From the NCBI GenBank assembly GCA_012934845.2, contig WNNJ02000915.1, positions 62,001 to 126,000 on the forward strand: a DNA stretch of 64,000 nucleotides, written 5' to 3'. The translations under genes and the position numbers were made by a program. Source of the DNA: Pomphorhynchus laevis (Eukaryota > Acanthocephala > Palaeacanthocephala > Echinorhynchida > Pomphorhynchidae). The notes under the pieces are model-generated. The model saw nothing but the letters and a program-made list of their open reading frames with translations. It had not been told where the DNA came from and did not search any database. Below are positions 21,847-34,017 of this stretch, one piece after another. Position 1 is the stretch's first letter. Every line of letters begins with the position of its first letter.

Positions 21847-24706
21847 AGTATGGGTTTTATTCTGATTCCAATTTTGATGATTTAATTGATTTTTCTGAGG
21901 TATATGATAAAACTAGCAAAACCTTTACGTCATCAGAGACTCCGCTTCATATTGGTTACTCAAACGTTAGAAGTCTTCAATCTCAATTTCCTTTCTTGCT
22001 CGACCATATTGCTGATAATCATTATGATATATTCTGTATTTCAGAATCTTGGTTACATAGTGGCATCTCTGATAATCTGTTTAATGTTGTAGGTTATAAG
22101 TTAATAAGAGCGGATCGCTTTCCTGGTATGCGAGGTGGAGGAGTTGTAGCATTCGTTCGTTACGATCTCTCAACATCAAATATATCATATCTTTGTGATT
22201 CCGAGTGGTCATATGAGTGTCTGTCTTTTACTGTTAATCATCAATTGTTAAAATTAAATGTTTGTGTTGTTTATAGATCTCCATCTTTCACTTTGATAAC
22301 AGATCGGCTTAAGGATTATTTATCTAATTTTTGTTCATCCCAACGATTTGTCCTTTTAGGTGACTTCAACCTTCCGAATGTAGATTGGAATATGAATGGG
22401 TATCAACCCTGCTCAGGCGTATCAAAACAATTTCGTGATTTATTTCTTGCTGACCTACTTTTAGTGCAACATTGTAGACAACCAACTCATGTCAACGGTG
22501 CTACTCTAGATCTTGTGTTTACAAGATGTACTGGAGATATCGACAGTATTGCGTATTATCCTCCTCTTGGTAACAGTGATCACTGTGTTCTCTTTGTTAA
22601 ATTAGTGTCCAAGATCGTTTGTAGGTCAAAATTGGGTTATCCAAAACGAAATTGGACTCGGGTGGATACCCAACATCTCTTAGCTAATTTCTATAACATT
22701 TTGTATCGTAGTTATAGGGCTACTACTGTTTCAGATCTGCTGACCATTCTTTATGACGTTTTCTTAAATTTGTCAGATAAGTTCGCTCCGAAACGGAGAA
22801 CTTTCATTAAGTCCACTCGCCCTCAGTGGTTTGATCATGAACTTCGTGCAGTGTTGAAACTGCGCAATGCCCTGTGGGCTACTACTCAAACCCATCCTGA
22901 AAACTTAGATAGGTATCGGTACGTGCGCAACCTCTGCAATAAATTGAAAATACATAAGCGAATAGCATTTGAAGATGGTATTGCAAATTGCATCGGGAAT
23001 CAACCAAAGCGTTTTTGGTCATATGTGAAAGGTTCAAGGCTACTTCCCTCTAATATAGCATTCATTACTTCAGGTGAATATGTTTATTCTACTGAGTCTG
23101 AAATTGCTGAATGCCTAGCGGACAGCTTCCATTCTCCGTCGACTATTGTTTCGGATATTTACTCTTTAAAATGGTATCCCATTCACAATATTACTCAGAA
23201 TCTCGTTAAGCCAATCAGTGCATCTGAAGTATTGCACCTAATCACTAGGCTTAACCGATTTGGCTCTCCTGGTCCAGATGATATTTCACCTTACCTAATT
23301 AATGCGGTTGGACCTGCCGTAAGTAGTGTTTTAGCTCATATATTTTCATTTAGCCTGATCAATTCGTGGATTCCTGCAATATGAAAGTCTTCTATTGTTG
23401 TTCCAATCCCTAAAAAACAGCCAGCAACTGCTTGTTTAGATTTTCACCCTATCAGTTTGACCAGTGTTCTCTCTAAATTACTAGAACGAGTTATTGCCAA
23501 AAGGCTACTCTAGCATCTAAACTTTAACAGCATTCTTACTGATTCTCAACACGGATTCAGACAAAGCCGTTCATGTCTATCTAACTTGCTTACCGCGAGA
23601 GAGAGTTGGATGGAAGTACTAAGCTCAGGACTTTGTCTTGACGTCGTATTTCTAGATTTTTCGAAAGCCTTTGATCGTGTTCCACATAAAGGTATTGTGT
23701 CACTCTTAATTCACTACGGCGTCCCTCGTGTAATCTGCTCTTGGATTGAAAATTTTCTTTCATTGCGTACGTTTAAGGTAAGAGTTGGTGAGTCTTTATC
23801 TGCAGAAAGAAGTATGTCGACAGGTGTCCCTCAGGGTTCTGCATTAGGTCCTCTATTATTCATCACGTTCCTTAACGATTTACTCTTACGTATTGAGAAC
23901 TCTCACTTGGCATTCGCTGATGATCTTAAAATTTGGACTGCTATACGAGATATTGATGACTGTAATTCTTTACAGGCAGACTTGGATCGCGTTCATGATT
24001 GGTGCCGCTCTACTGGATTACATCTTAACGTTGATAAGTGTATACTTATGAGGATGGGTAAAAAATCCAGTAATTTTACATATCATATCGGAGATGTTCT
24101 TCTCACTGAAGTATCACATCATAGGGATTTAGGAATTATCGTGCAGGCATCATTAAAAACTAAACTTAATAGTGAAAGAGCAATAAAAAGCGCTACTCGT
24201 TAAAATTAAAAAGCGCTACTCGTTAAGATTAAAAAGCGCTACTCCTTAAGATTACCACGAATGTTTTTAGAAATTTGTTTAACACGTTGGTTCGTCCGCA
24301 TTTAGAGTATGCAATTCAGGCTTCTTTCCCGGTCACCAAACAAGAAAGGACAGATATTGAGTCAGTCCTAAGGCGAGGTTCTCGTTTATGTTCGAATGCG
24401 AGAGTGGATTACGCATCTCGATTAGATTTGCTAAGAATTCAACCGATGTCATCACGATTTTTGTTTCTTGACTTAATAGGAATGTATGCACTTGTACACC
24501 GGTTGGACGGTTATCCGAGTGGTTCGATCACATTACGTTCATCGATTTTGAGAGGTCACAGCAAAACTGTCTATAAAACAAGGCATGGTAGGTATCCAAA
24601 GTGTTGGAGACTGTCGCACAGGGTACTTAATATTTGGAATTCTCTGCCTGAGGAAATCGCTTACGCCCGGAGTCTGCGTTTGTTCAAAAAATTATTAAAG
24701 ACATGA
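21777..24706 (+). pseudogene. LINE B ORF2 (APE endonuclease and reverse transcriptase), few lesions
   Basis: ATG 21777 lies 70 bp inside ORF1. The endonuclease (residues 60-275) shows SNVRSL, CISESWL (Glu), VVYRSPS, LLGDFNLPNVDW and NSDHC, all in the expected order for an APE-type enzyme. The RT runs from SPGPDDISPYL through DFSKAFDRVP (first catalytic Asp), STGVPQGSALGPLLF and LAFADDLKIW (catalytic Asp pair), then HRDLGI. In-frame stops are at 23382 (TGA) and 23511 (TAG). A 46-bp expansion at 24208-24253 shifts the frame before the C-terminal VRPHLEYAIQ to LPEEIAY. Otherwise it is well preserved. Confidence 0.85.
24185..24253 (+). repeat. 23-bp minisatellite, three copies, inside LINE B ORF2
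   Basis: AAAAGCGCTACTCGTTAAGATT-like units start at about 24185, 24208 and 24231. The two extra copies add 46 bp and shift the ORF2 frame, so the expansion came after the element last encoded a working protein. Confidence 0.85.
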
Positions 24707-24866
24707 ATCATCAAGAAGACGAGAAACGAGTCATGGACATATTTGCAGTGATTTTTTTGCTTGTTGACTTCTTTTTCTTCATTTCTTATTTTTTAGTTTT
24801 ATCATTTTTTAACTGTGATCAGGCAAAATAGCCTTATGGCTAAGCCTTGTAAGAATAATAATATGT

Positions 24867-25138
24867 GAATTTCATGAAAATAGGAAGCGCGTAAAATATA
24901 TATGGAAAGAATGATTAACATTGAAATGTCTCGTTTATACTGCTTGTATTTTCGGCATTAATTGGAGTATCCAAGGAAGTAAGATCAGTGATGAAACTTC
25001 TTGAGCAAAAAGAATCGCATGAAACTCGGACGTAAGCTGACGTAATTAGCTCAATAAGAAAACGTATAGGTATCGGGCTAGTTTATGCTAAATCATGGAG
25101 TTTCCAATTTAACAATAAGTTTATTTACGATGTTAAAA
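24867..25138. other. spacer, nothing recognised
   Basis: This lies between the tail of LINE B and the tail of LINE A1 (opposite strand). It has no ORF, repeat or RNA signal that I can support. Confidence 0.5.
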
Positions 25139-25645
25139 AAATATTTATTTTAACGTGGCAAATGCGTGCCAGCACACGCTTACATGACCACAACAAAACA
25201 AAAATGTAAATCATGTGTCGAGAAGGTGTGAACGGAGGAGGTGTTTGAATGTGATAAAGGAGGAGCGCGGCAGACGTCGAGAGGGAGTTGATTCCAGGCG
25301 AGTGAGGCGGCGACGAGGAAGGATCGGAGACCGTAGTTGTTGGAGTAATTAGGAACGTGGAGTAAGAGGGTATGACGGGAACGCAGCGATAGCGAGGTGG
25401 GGCGAGTATCGTCTAAGAAAGGAAGGTTGATGAACGATGGGGAGCCGACAGCGATGAGACGAAAAGTAACGAGAAGGCGGAGTTTGATGCGGATGTGGAT
25501 GGTGGGCCAGGAGAGTTGGGCAAGATATGTGGATGTGTGGTCGAAACGATGGAGACGAAAGAGCACTCAAACGGCGGAGTTGATTATGCATTGTAGGGTT
25601 AGGATGATGGATTTTGGAGAATTGGCGAAAAGGTTAAGGCAGTAA
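25139..25645 (-). mobile_element. LINE A1, 5'-truncated 3' fragment
   Basis: The minus strand carries the last part of the RT C-terminus (HTSTYLAQLSWPTIHIRIKL) and an intact 3' end. The hairpin reads in sense GCGTGT-GCTG-GCACGC (25164-25179), followed by TTTGCCACGTTAAAATAAA. It is nearly identical to the matching parts of 13870-15545 and 34018-35150. Confidence 0.85.
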
Positions 25646-26039
25646 AGATGTTACTCGTGGTTAAGGTTTTAGTCACACAGTGAAAATAATGATTGATATT
25701 TTTTATTTTGTTGGACTCATTCAGGGTAACCCAGTAATTGTATTATTAATAATCGTTTAATGTACAAAATATTTTTTACATAACATTTGTTTTAAATGTA
25801 AATGGATTACCCGCAAATAGGTTCGGTCACATCAGTTTTTCAAATAGAATAAGTTTTATAATTCAAACAGAAGTTATGTTGGTTAGAAACTTTGTTTTGT
25901 CACTTAATGAGCGCGATCATCTTATACATAGTGACGTTAATGATATTTTTCGAATTTTTGCAATAGCATATACATATTTAACCTTGATTTTCATGAGTTT
26001 TAGTGTAGCTATCTTAATTTATTTTGCGTAGCGTTCAGA
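25646..26039. other. AT-rich spacer
   Basis: No gene or element was recognised. It may contain the untranslated 3' end of the following minus-strand LINE C, but no boundary can be seen. Confidence 0.4.
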
Positions 26040-28060
26040 GCTTCTCGAGGTGGAAGAAATTGCTGCATTCATTATTGCTCCATATATCTCTACACATTCC
26101 AAGTCTCGAGAATTTTTTCGTTCTTCGTGATGCTAAAATAAACTGCGCGGGTTATAAATCGAGTTTGACTGAGCGAATACGTTAACAACGCTAACATCAA
26201 TATAAGCTCAGGCTCATTCCAACTATTAGAATGCCCACACCGCCCATTTGTGCTGGTAATGAGAACATTTGTCTCTCAACTGTCTATATCTCCTTATCAA
26301 TTAAAGCTGGTATAAATGTTTTGGCAATCACATATTCCAGTTTTGTAATCATTTATTTAATGCACATTGTGGTCCTCTGACAATACGTCCATGTACTTTA
26401 CACATGGACGTATTAATCAGTAGACCGTATGAAGCATGTAGATAAATAGAAGCCATTTATGAGAGTATGTATACAATCTTAGTTCATTTTGAAACCTCAG
26501 TTTCAATTTCCATATCCTCAAATTCAAATGACCCAATGGGCGAATCTAATACTGACATACTATCAGTAACAATATTTATACCTTCTGATGCAAATAAGTT
26601 TGAGGTAAATTGTTTGTTCTCTGGATGAACTAACAAAACACATTTACCAATGTTTACTTTATATCCGTAAAGCGCTTCGACAGCAAATTAACCTCCATAC
26701 CTGCAACAAATCCCGTGCGGTTCATGTACACGTCACGTAGTCTGTATGCTATATATTCGTTGCTTTTGGTATGATAGTTTCTATGATGTTTATCAAAGCC
26801 ATCATGTACATGGCAAACGCTGTTATTGCAACTGGGTCTCTTTGTGTAAGTTCTGCTTGAGACCATAATATCATCATTTATCGATAAAATGGTGTTCACG
26901 TTGTATGCATTATTCAAGGCATGTTTAAGATGAGGGCATATTTAACCTTTTTAAATAGTTAATAATGATCCAATGGCATATTTAACCAATGCTAGCTAAC
27001 GACACTTCTGTTTGCACTATTAAATGATTTTGTAGCATATATACTTAGAACACACTTATTTTTGTTCTCTTAAAAAAGTTGCATGATCGAATGAAATGCG
27101 TATTCGGTGCCACATTTCTAGCCCATGCATAATTGAGATTTGTCGCATACATCTTTTACTTCCTTCCGGGCTGATCTACTTATAACTTTCATAATAATGC
27201 GTCTTGAATCTCTCCGACTCCGATTGGTCGTACACAAGGGCACTTGTCTAAAGCAACTAATCTGAAATCGTAAAAGCTTTAAGGCATTCAGAATTCATCA
27301 TTCATGTTGAAATTCTCACTGCCAAACTCGCCATAAATGTCGCCAATTCAGCAGACGGCTTTCAAACCCAGTAAGCATATTTCGCCAATTCCTGACATTA
27401 GTTCTAGACGGTAGAGCCGATCCCTTGGTGTAATTAGCTGTGGCTATTGTAGCGTATTCACCAATGCATGAGAAAGTACCTAACTGGCTATAGTTTTTGA
27501 TAAGGGTTTCATCTAGTATAGTTGCGGAATCTATTGTTGATGCGACGAGATGTTTGTCATGTTGAATTTCTATTCGGCTTCTGTCGTCCTGCTGTTATTC
27601 CTTAGTGAGTGTTTTGCTGGTAACTTCCCGTATTCCAAAGTGTTACCAGTTCTTGCTGTATTTCCCAAAAGGACAATGTTGATAATTGATTTCTGCCAAT
27701 AATATGTTTTTTCGAACTTTCACATTACACCTCATATTCTGTAGGTTTCTCGCTTCATCAATTAATTTTTCTTTCTACGGTTTTCCTGATATTACCTCTC
27801 TTAATGTAAAGTTTTTGAAACATGTATTGGCAAAAAACTTGCCATCATAAGTGGAATACAATTTTCACTTGATGAACTTGATGCGTCTGAATACAACTTT
27901 GCTAGTTCGCATATGATTTGATGACTTGCTGTACATTTAGAATTTGAGTAATCGAGTATGCATTTTTCACCAAAGTACTTTCGGAGCTTCAAATGATTGC
28001 AGTTTACCAATGGATACGTATCAAATTTCCTTCGAAAGTGGCCCATAAAAAGATAAAATC
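26040..28060 (-). mobile_element. LINE C, REL-type, decayed minus-strand copy
   Basis: Read on the minus strand from right to left: a pre-RT region with SAELATFMASLAV (about 27330), LVALDKCPCVRPIGVGEI (about 27220) with the RPIGVGE box, and QLCMG. Next comes YKVNIGKCVLL (about 26640), then VLDSPIGSFEFEDMEIE (about 26540) and ERQMFSLPAQMGGVGI (about 26260). These are the ordered landmarks of the LINE clade that includes 17957-20421 and 41894-46636. Many frame changes are present. A snap-back hairpin interrupts it at 26382-26414. The right edge is only approximate. Confidence 0.7.
26382..26414. repeat. perfect 13-bp hairpin
   Basis: AATACGTCCATGT (26382-26394) pairs perfectly with ACATGGACGTATT (26402-26414) across a 7-nt loop, within the dead LINE C. 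Confidence 0.85.
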
Positions 28061-28214
28061 AGTACGAAATCTATGGATAAAAGGTCAGTAACGTTTAAAT
28101 TGTTACGGAGGGTGTAGAGTTACTCCCGCCCATCCCAAAGTTAAGAAATCTTGTTATTATAAAGATATTAAAGCCTATTAAAAGACATAATCTGTTCAAT
28201 ACGTTCTTACGACC

Positions 28215-28330
28215 TGATGTGACATGAAGACTATTATTCGTTACATTAACCATGTCACATTAACCTATTTATTATATTATGTTTGTTTGTAGATTGTTCA
28301 AATAAAGCTGCATAAATCGCTTTCAGTTCA
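28215..28330 (+). repeat. 5' LTR of the Gypsy element
   Basis: It is 116 bp, starts TGATGTGACATGAAG and ends TTTCAGTTCA. It contains an AATAAA box near its 3' end. It is short for the family, where several hundred bp is usual. Confidence 0.85.
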
Positions 28331-31300
28331 ATTTGTTTGAACAATTGTGATCTATGGACCGAATTCTCAAGCCCGAAACACTCGTCGCAGATCCTAATGA
28401 TCCACAATCGCCTATGATATGGATGCATTGGAAACAACGGTTCACTTACTTCCTACAGTCCATAGTTGATATCACAGATGACAATAAGATCCATATACTC
28501 ACGAATCACATTTCACCATCTCTTTATCATCACATTTCAAATGTCGACGATTACAAAACAGCAATTCAAACCCTTGACAGCTTGTTCGTCAAACCGAAGA
28601 ACGAAGTTTTTGCTCGATTCAAACTGAGTTCATGCAAACAATCAGATTCGCAGTCTATCGACCAATTCATCCAAGCGTTAAATACGTTTAGTAAGGATTG
28701 CGAATTTGCTGCGGTGTCCGCAATAGATCACAGAAATTTATTTGTGCGTGATGCCTTTATTGCTGGAATTCGCAGTACCTTTATTAGACAAAGGTTACTA
28801 GAGTCTACTCCATTGAGCATGGATCAAGCTTTCACAAAAGCCCGAGCACTCGAAATGGCTCAAATACAAGCGGAACAATACACAAATCAAAAAAATTCGA
28901 TTGCAGCCGTTCGAGATCTAGCTGAACCGGGTTTCGATTCTAACAATTCCGATGCATCTAATGCGAAAAATGAATATATTGCAAGATTGAATCACAATTG
29001 CTTTTTCTGTGGACAATCAAATCATGCCCGTTCAAGGTGTCCGGCTCGAAATTCGATTTGTCGATCATGTGGCAAAACAGGACATTACGCAGCTGTATGT
29101 AAGTCAAAACATCGCCCCAAAGTATACAACAGTGCATTAACACACGATATTATGAACCCCAATCTAGATCATTTTCCAAGCTTGTCCACCATCATTTCAT
29201 CATCGGTCCACTCTGAACTAAGAAAGACAACGGTACGGGTAATATTAAATGGTCGCGAAGTAGATGCACTCATTGACACAGGAAGCTCTGAAAACTTTGT
29301 TAGCGATAATATTGTCGAACAATACCAATTTAAAAGGAGTCCGTATAAAAATGTCGTTACTATGGCCACATCATCTTGTACTTCCAAGATTCACCATTGT
29401 ATGTATGGGCAAGTATCGCTAAACGGATTAACGGATAAAAACGTCCGCCTTCTATGTCTACCGAATCTTTGTTCATATATCATACTGGGTCATCCGTATC
29501 TTTCACATCACGAATCTCTAACAATCAATTTCAGTGGCAGCAAGGCCCCGATTGTTATCGCGTCGATAAAATCAATCAATATAGAGTGTCCATCGCTGTT
29601 TTCATCCTTGGAAGGTCATGTAAGCCAATAGCAATCAAATATCGCTGATATTCCCATGATCATTCTCAATTCATTCGCTCTGAAATCATGCGTCTACTCA
29701 AGGACGGGTTAATAGAACATAGCCAGTCCCCCTGGCGTGCGCAGGTAGTGGTTGCTGAACATTTGGAAAAGAAACGCTTAGTAATTGATTACTCAATGAC
29801 AGTTAATAGATTTACACACCAAGATGCATACCCACTATCACGCATTGATCAGATTATTGAAAATATTTCGAAATTCGCGATATTCAGCAAACTATACATG
29901 AAGGCAACCTACCATCAATTGGTTCTTAGAGATGATGAACGAAAGTTTACCGCCTTCGAAGCCAACGGCCAACTGTTCCAAATTATACGCATGCTATTTG
30001 GACTCACCAACGCCCCAGCAGTGTTTCAACGTACTATGGATAAAATTATCAACCAAGAGAAGTTAAAATTATCAACCAAGAGTAATCTGGACAAGCTCAA
30101 GCGTGTAATTGCCAAATACAATATATCTCTTAATTCCGATAAATGCATTTACGGTGTCGATAGCATAAATGTCCTAGGAGTTCTTATTTGGAAGTGGCGA
30201 ATCCGACCTGACCCACAACGGACAAGATGTCTTCTCGAAATGGAGCCACCTGCAACACAAGCCGAATTGAAGCGATTACTTGGATTATTCGCTTATTAGT
30301 CAAAATGGATATCAAAGTTTTCTGAAAAGGTAAGACCTTTATTATACGTCAACATTTTTCCCTTGACTGAAGAACAAATTAAAGTATTTGATTCTATCCG
30401 CAAGGATAGAGCAGACTCGGTCCTAGCAACAATCAGAGATGACTCAACATTGATGGTCGAAACTGATGCTTCATGTCACCCTGTCGCAGCTGTTCTGTCA
30501 CAGGACGGGAAACCTGTTGCCTTTATGTCTAAGACTTTACACGGCAGTGCGAAAAATTATTCAGCTGTAGAGAAGGAAGCTCTAGCCATAGTTGAAGCGT
30601 TAAAAGAATGGCGGCATTTCCTTATTGGTCGACACTTTCAATTGTTAACAGACCAGAAAAGTGTAGCATATATATTCGATACTTTTCACAAAAGTTCGAT
30701 AAAAAACGAAAAAATGATTCGATGGAGGGTCGAGCTTGCTCCGTTTCGATTTGATGTCAGTTACCGTCCTGGAATCCGTAATGTCTCAGCTGATGTCTTT
30801 TCTCGAATAAACTGCTCTGCTGTTGCTGGTCCTACGAGATTGCGTGAGGTTCACGAGTCATTGTGTCACCCCGGTGTAACGCGACTATACCATTACGTTC
30901 GAAACAGGAATCTGCCATTTTCAGTAGATGTTAGAAGCATAATTAAAGATTGCAAAACTTGTTCGCTACGTAAGCCGAGATATTACAAACCACAAAATTC
31001 TCATTTGCTAAAGGCGACCATGCCTTTTCGAGCGAATTTCGATGGATTTTAAAGGTCCACTGCCAACAAATTCGCGTAATCGGTATTTATTGATGATAGA
31101 CGAATATTCGAGATACCCATTTGGGTTTGCGTGTCCCGATACATCAACCTCTACAATAATAAAATGTCTTGATCAGTTATTTTATCTATTCGGACTGCCA
31201 TCATATGTTCATTCCGACCGCGGATCAGGCTTTATCTCAAAAGAACTCAAAAGCTACCTCACAAACCTCAATTTTGCAAGTAGTCACAGCAGTCCGTACA

Positions 31301-31970
31301 ATCCTACATGGACTGGACAAATCGAGAAAAATAATGGCATAGTATGGAAAGCTATCGAACTAGACCTCAAAACAAGGAACATACATATATCGGAGTGGGA
31401 AAGATCGTTACCACGTGCATTGAACGCAATCAGATCCTTGCTTTGTACTGAAACTAATGCAACACCACATGATCGTCTTTTTTTATTCCAACGACGAACA
31501 CCGTCTGGTCAGTCATTACCTGAGTGGTTGCACAAAGATGAATCAGTGGTATTACAAAGGCATCCGAGAGTGAACAAATATGACCCGTCAACCGAAGTTG
31601 TATAGATTATCGACATCGACCCACATTATGCTCAAGTCAGACACAGTGACGGTAAGGAGAGCACTGTTTCGGTCAAGCATCTCTCACGTTATCCTAAAGA
31701 GAAAGGAAACACGGACCAAGACAAAGAAAATTACGAAGGCAGTGAGCGAATAGGAGATAGCATCGACAGTGTACATGAACGTTCTGAAAATGATTCACCT
31801 GAACACATCAATAAAGATCACGACAACGACTCAACTGACTCAAACAATGAACAACAATGTATCGACCAATGTCATTCAAGCATCGAACCGATACCCAGCC
31901 TAATCTTCCGACGTTCAGGACGAACTCGACGTCAACCTACATATCTAAGCGATTATGTGGTGGGGGAGAA

Positions 31971-32086
31971 TGATGTGACATGAAGAAAATTATTCGTTAC
32001 ATTAACCATGTCACAATAACCTATTTATTATATTCTGTTTGTTTAGAGATTGTTCAAATAAAGCTGCATAAATCGATTTCAGTTCA
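31971..32086 (+). repeat. internal 3' LTR copy of the Gypsy element
   Basis: This is 116 bp, about 94% identical to the 5' LTR, and preceded by a purine-rich tract (GTGGTGGGGGAGAA). It is not followed by the target duplication, which lies after the third LTR. Confidence 0.85.
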
Positions 32087-32427
32087 TATTCCGTTATACT
32101 ATCTTATTGGCTATGATAAATGATTTACGTGGTAATCATCTGAACATATTTAATATATAATATATAATTAAAATTAATAATTAATAATTTAAAGTATAAT
32201 TTATATTATAAAATATTAAATTATATATTATAATTATACTTTTTTTCGATATAATTTTTAATAAAAAAGATAAATACGGGAGAAAGTTTGTCTTCTTCGT
32301 GGAGAAATGTCATTCTTTTAGCAAGACTGGCTGCTACCACCAGCCTACCATGTGCTTGCCCTTTGGAGCCCTTTGGAGCTTGCCCTTTATAATTATTATT
32401 ATAAATAATAATTTATTTTATTAATCT
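32087..32427. other. segment between two 3' LTR copies
   Basis: About 340 bp of very AT-rich sequence. It includes a word repeated in tandem, GCCCTTTGGAGC (32367 and 32379). It has no Gypsy protein similarity and is either inserted DNA or a rearrangement product lying inside the outer element boundary. Confidence 0.5.
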
Positions 32428-32516
32428 TTACATTAACCATGTCAATTAACCTATTTATTATATTCTGTTTGTTTGTAGATTGTTCAAATAAAGCTGCATA
32501 AATCGCTTTCAGTTCA
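32428..32516 (+). repeat. partial third LTR marking the outer Gypsy boundary
   Basis: These are the last 89 bp of the LTR, closer by eye to the 5' LTR than to the internal 3' copy. It is followed at once by CGACC, which matches the 5 bp before the 5' LTR. Confidence 0.8.
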
Positions 32517-32749
32517 CGACCTTTTGCCGATAAATACACAAACAGAATTTTGTTCAATTTGATTAAATTTTTTGAAACCGAAATTAAAATTTCTTTTGCA
32601 ACGCCAGATATATTAAAAAGCTATGTGAACTTCTTTGATTCTACACTTAAGGATATGAGCATAATCCAGTTTAGACCGATTCTGGCTTCAATTAAAATTT
32701 CAAATTTTCCCAGTCACTTAGAAGTGAAAGACATATAAGGTCTTCAATC

Positions 32750-34017
32750 TATGTTTAAAGTATCGAATCTTCAAACAGTCATGGGGAAAAGCGGCTTCCC
32801 TCTGCCTATAGGTTTTTGTTCTGCACCACCAGAGCAGGCGGAGATTCTTTGAAAGACGGACTTCAACCCCCTTTTTTAGGGTACAACCTACGCTTTTCGT
32901 ATATAAACACGGATGAACATCGCAACCAATGCCACGCGTGGGGGCACTGGGCTTCCAGCTGCTGCAAACCGAAAACATGCGGTATTTGCAGTTTTTCTTC
33001 CTGTCAGGGACTAATTTTCGGAGAAAAGTGTATGGCTCTCCCATCCGTTCCAACTGCGGTGGGAGCCATCCAGCCTGGTCACGAAAATGCATTCGCTTCA
33101 AGAGTTATTGTAACTAGTTCATCAAGCAAGCACCGGTGAAGGTCACCGAAACATTTGCTCACACAGCCTCGCAAATGGCTAACAGCGAAATACTTCGTAT
33201 TGTTGATGAGCGTGTCAAGACGGTCATCAAGAAGGTAGAAGATTTGGTTGCTACCCTTCTCTCCGTCATTTGTTCAAATCCGGTCTCGCCTATACGTATT
33301 GCTGTTCCTGAATCAAAGAAGAGGGGGCTTCGGCGCATCTCATCCCCCTATAAAGTTGGAAAATTCTAAAGGGGAAGAGAGTAGCCACTCGGGGAAATGA
33401 AGATGCTGCCAATGGGCAAGTACCCACCCTGGACGGCGCTATTAGCGGAAAGGGGAACGTTTCTGCCCCTGGCTCTGTCTAGGTCGGCAATCACACTTCC
33501 AACTATTTCATCACAATGTAGAGTACTCGTGAGCCTCTTTCACTGATTATCCTTCATTAGAATTCGGGAGGTGCTTCTGCCCTTAGACTTCTATCTGACA
33601 GAGATGCAGATGTTATAGTCCTTCAGGAGACGCGGTCTATCCGTCTCCCCAGGACATTACTCGATTCATCCCTAAGCACATTTGTTCCCGCTATACTCCG
33701 TACATAACTCCCTCACTACTCTTCATCTCAAGAACTCTTGACCCTAGTTAAATGTTTCTTAAGATCGTCCCTCCTATTAAACTAGTCATGTCCAGCGATG
33801 TCGTGTTTAGTAGTTTCACTCTGTAAGAACGGTAAACTCCTCAGTCTAGCCAATGCCTACATCCGTCCAGGCGAGATTCACAATAACCGTAACCTTCTGG
33901 ATTGCAAAATTGATAGCGGCTATGACATGATACTTGGATATTTCAACGACAGGACTGGTCGTTGAATTAATGCAGCATTTTGCAGAGCTAGGAACGGTTA
34001 TCTGATTCACAAACCAC
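32750..34017 (+). pseudogene. LINE D, 5' part: zinc-knuckle ORF1 and APE endonuclease
   Basis: At about 32910-33110 the two forward frames spell a CCHC series: CHAWGHWASSC and KPKTCGICS, then SNCGGSHPAWSRKC. This is the tandem zinc-knuckle pattern of ORF1 in I/R1/jockey-type LINEs. A helical stretch (ILRIVDERVKTVIKKVEDLVATL) follows to 33369. From 33540 an endonuclease is readable as VIVLQETRSIRLP, LANAYIRPGEI and MILGYFNDRTG, covering the Glu and GDFN motifs (here GYFN). Stops and frame changes are frequent. LINE A1 interrupts the element at 34018. Confidence 0.65.

Larger units (their letters stand above)
20440..24866 (+). mobile_element. LINE B, nearly complete CR1-like non-LTR retrotransposon
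   Basis: It has a leader with short tandem repeats, ORF1, an ORF2 overlapping ORF1 by 70 bp in another frame, and a 3' end with an AGCC (24830-24833)/GGCT (24838-24841) hairpin followed by a short AATAAT tail. ORF1 carries one frame change. ORF2 has two stops and one frame-shifting minisatellite. Few lesions over 4.4 kb suggest that it is younger than LINE E or the first LINE C copy. No convincing target duplication was found, so both ends are approximate. A 3' fragment of the same family is at 484-975. Confidence 0.8.
28215..32516 (+). mobile_element. Gypsy-type LTR retrotransposon with very short LTRs, broken
   Basis: The parts appear in order. A 5' LTR (28215-28330) is followed by a Gag region (from about 28354) with two CCHC zinc knuckles (CFFCGQSNHARSRC, CRSCGKTGHYAAVC). 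Then come an aspartic protease (LIDTGSSENFV) to about 29630, RT to about 30300, RNase H to about 30850 and integrase to about 31600, and a charged tail. An LTR copy is at 31971-32086 and a partial third LTR at 32428-32516. A 5-bp direct repeat, CGACC, flanks the whole at 28210-28214 and 32517-32521. The element order (protease, RT, RNase H, integrase) is that of Gypsy/Metaviridae. It is a fossil with about four or five breaks. LTR identity is about 94% by eye, so it is moderately old. Confidence 0.85.

Noticed and set aside
20425-24885. Target duplication for LINE B (GTGATTTAAATTTCA and GTGAATTTCATG)
   Set aside because: The match needs gaps and the words are low complexity, so it is not reliable.
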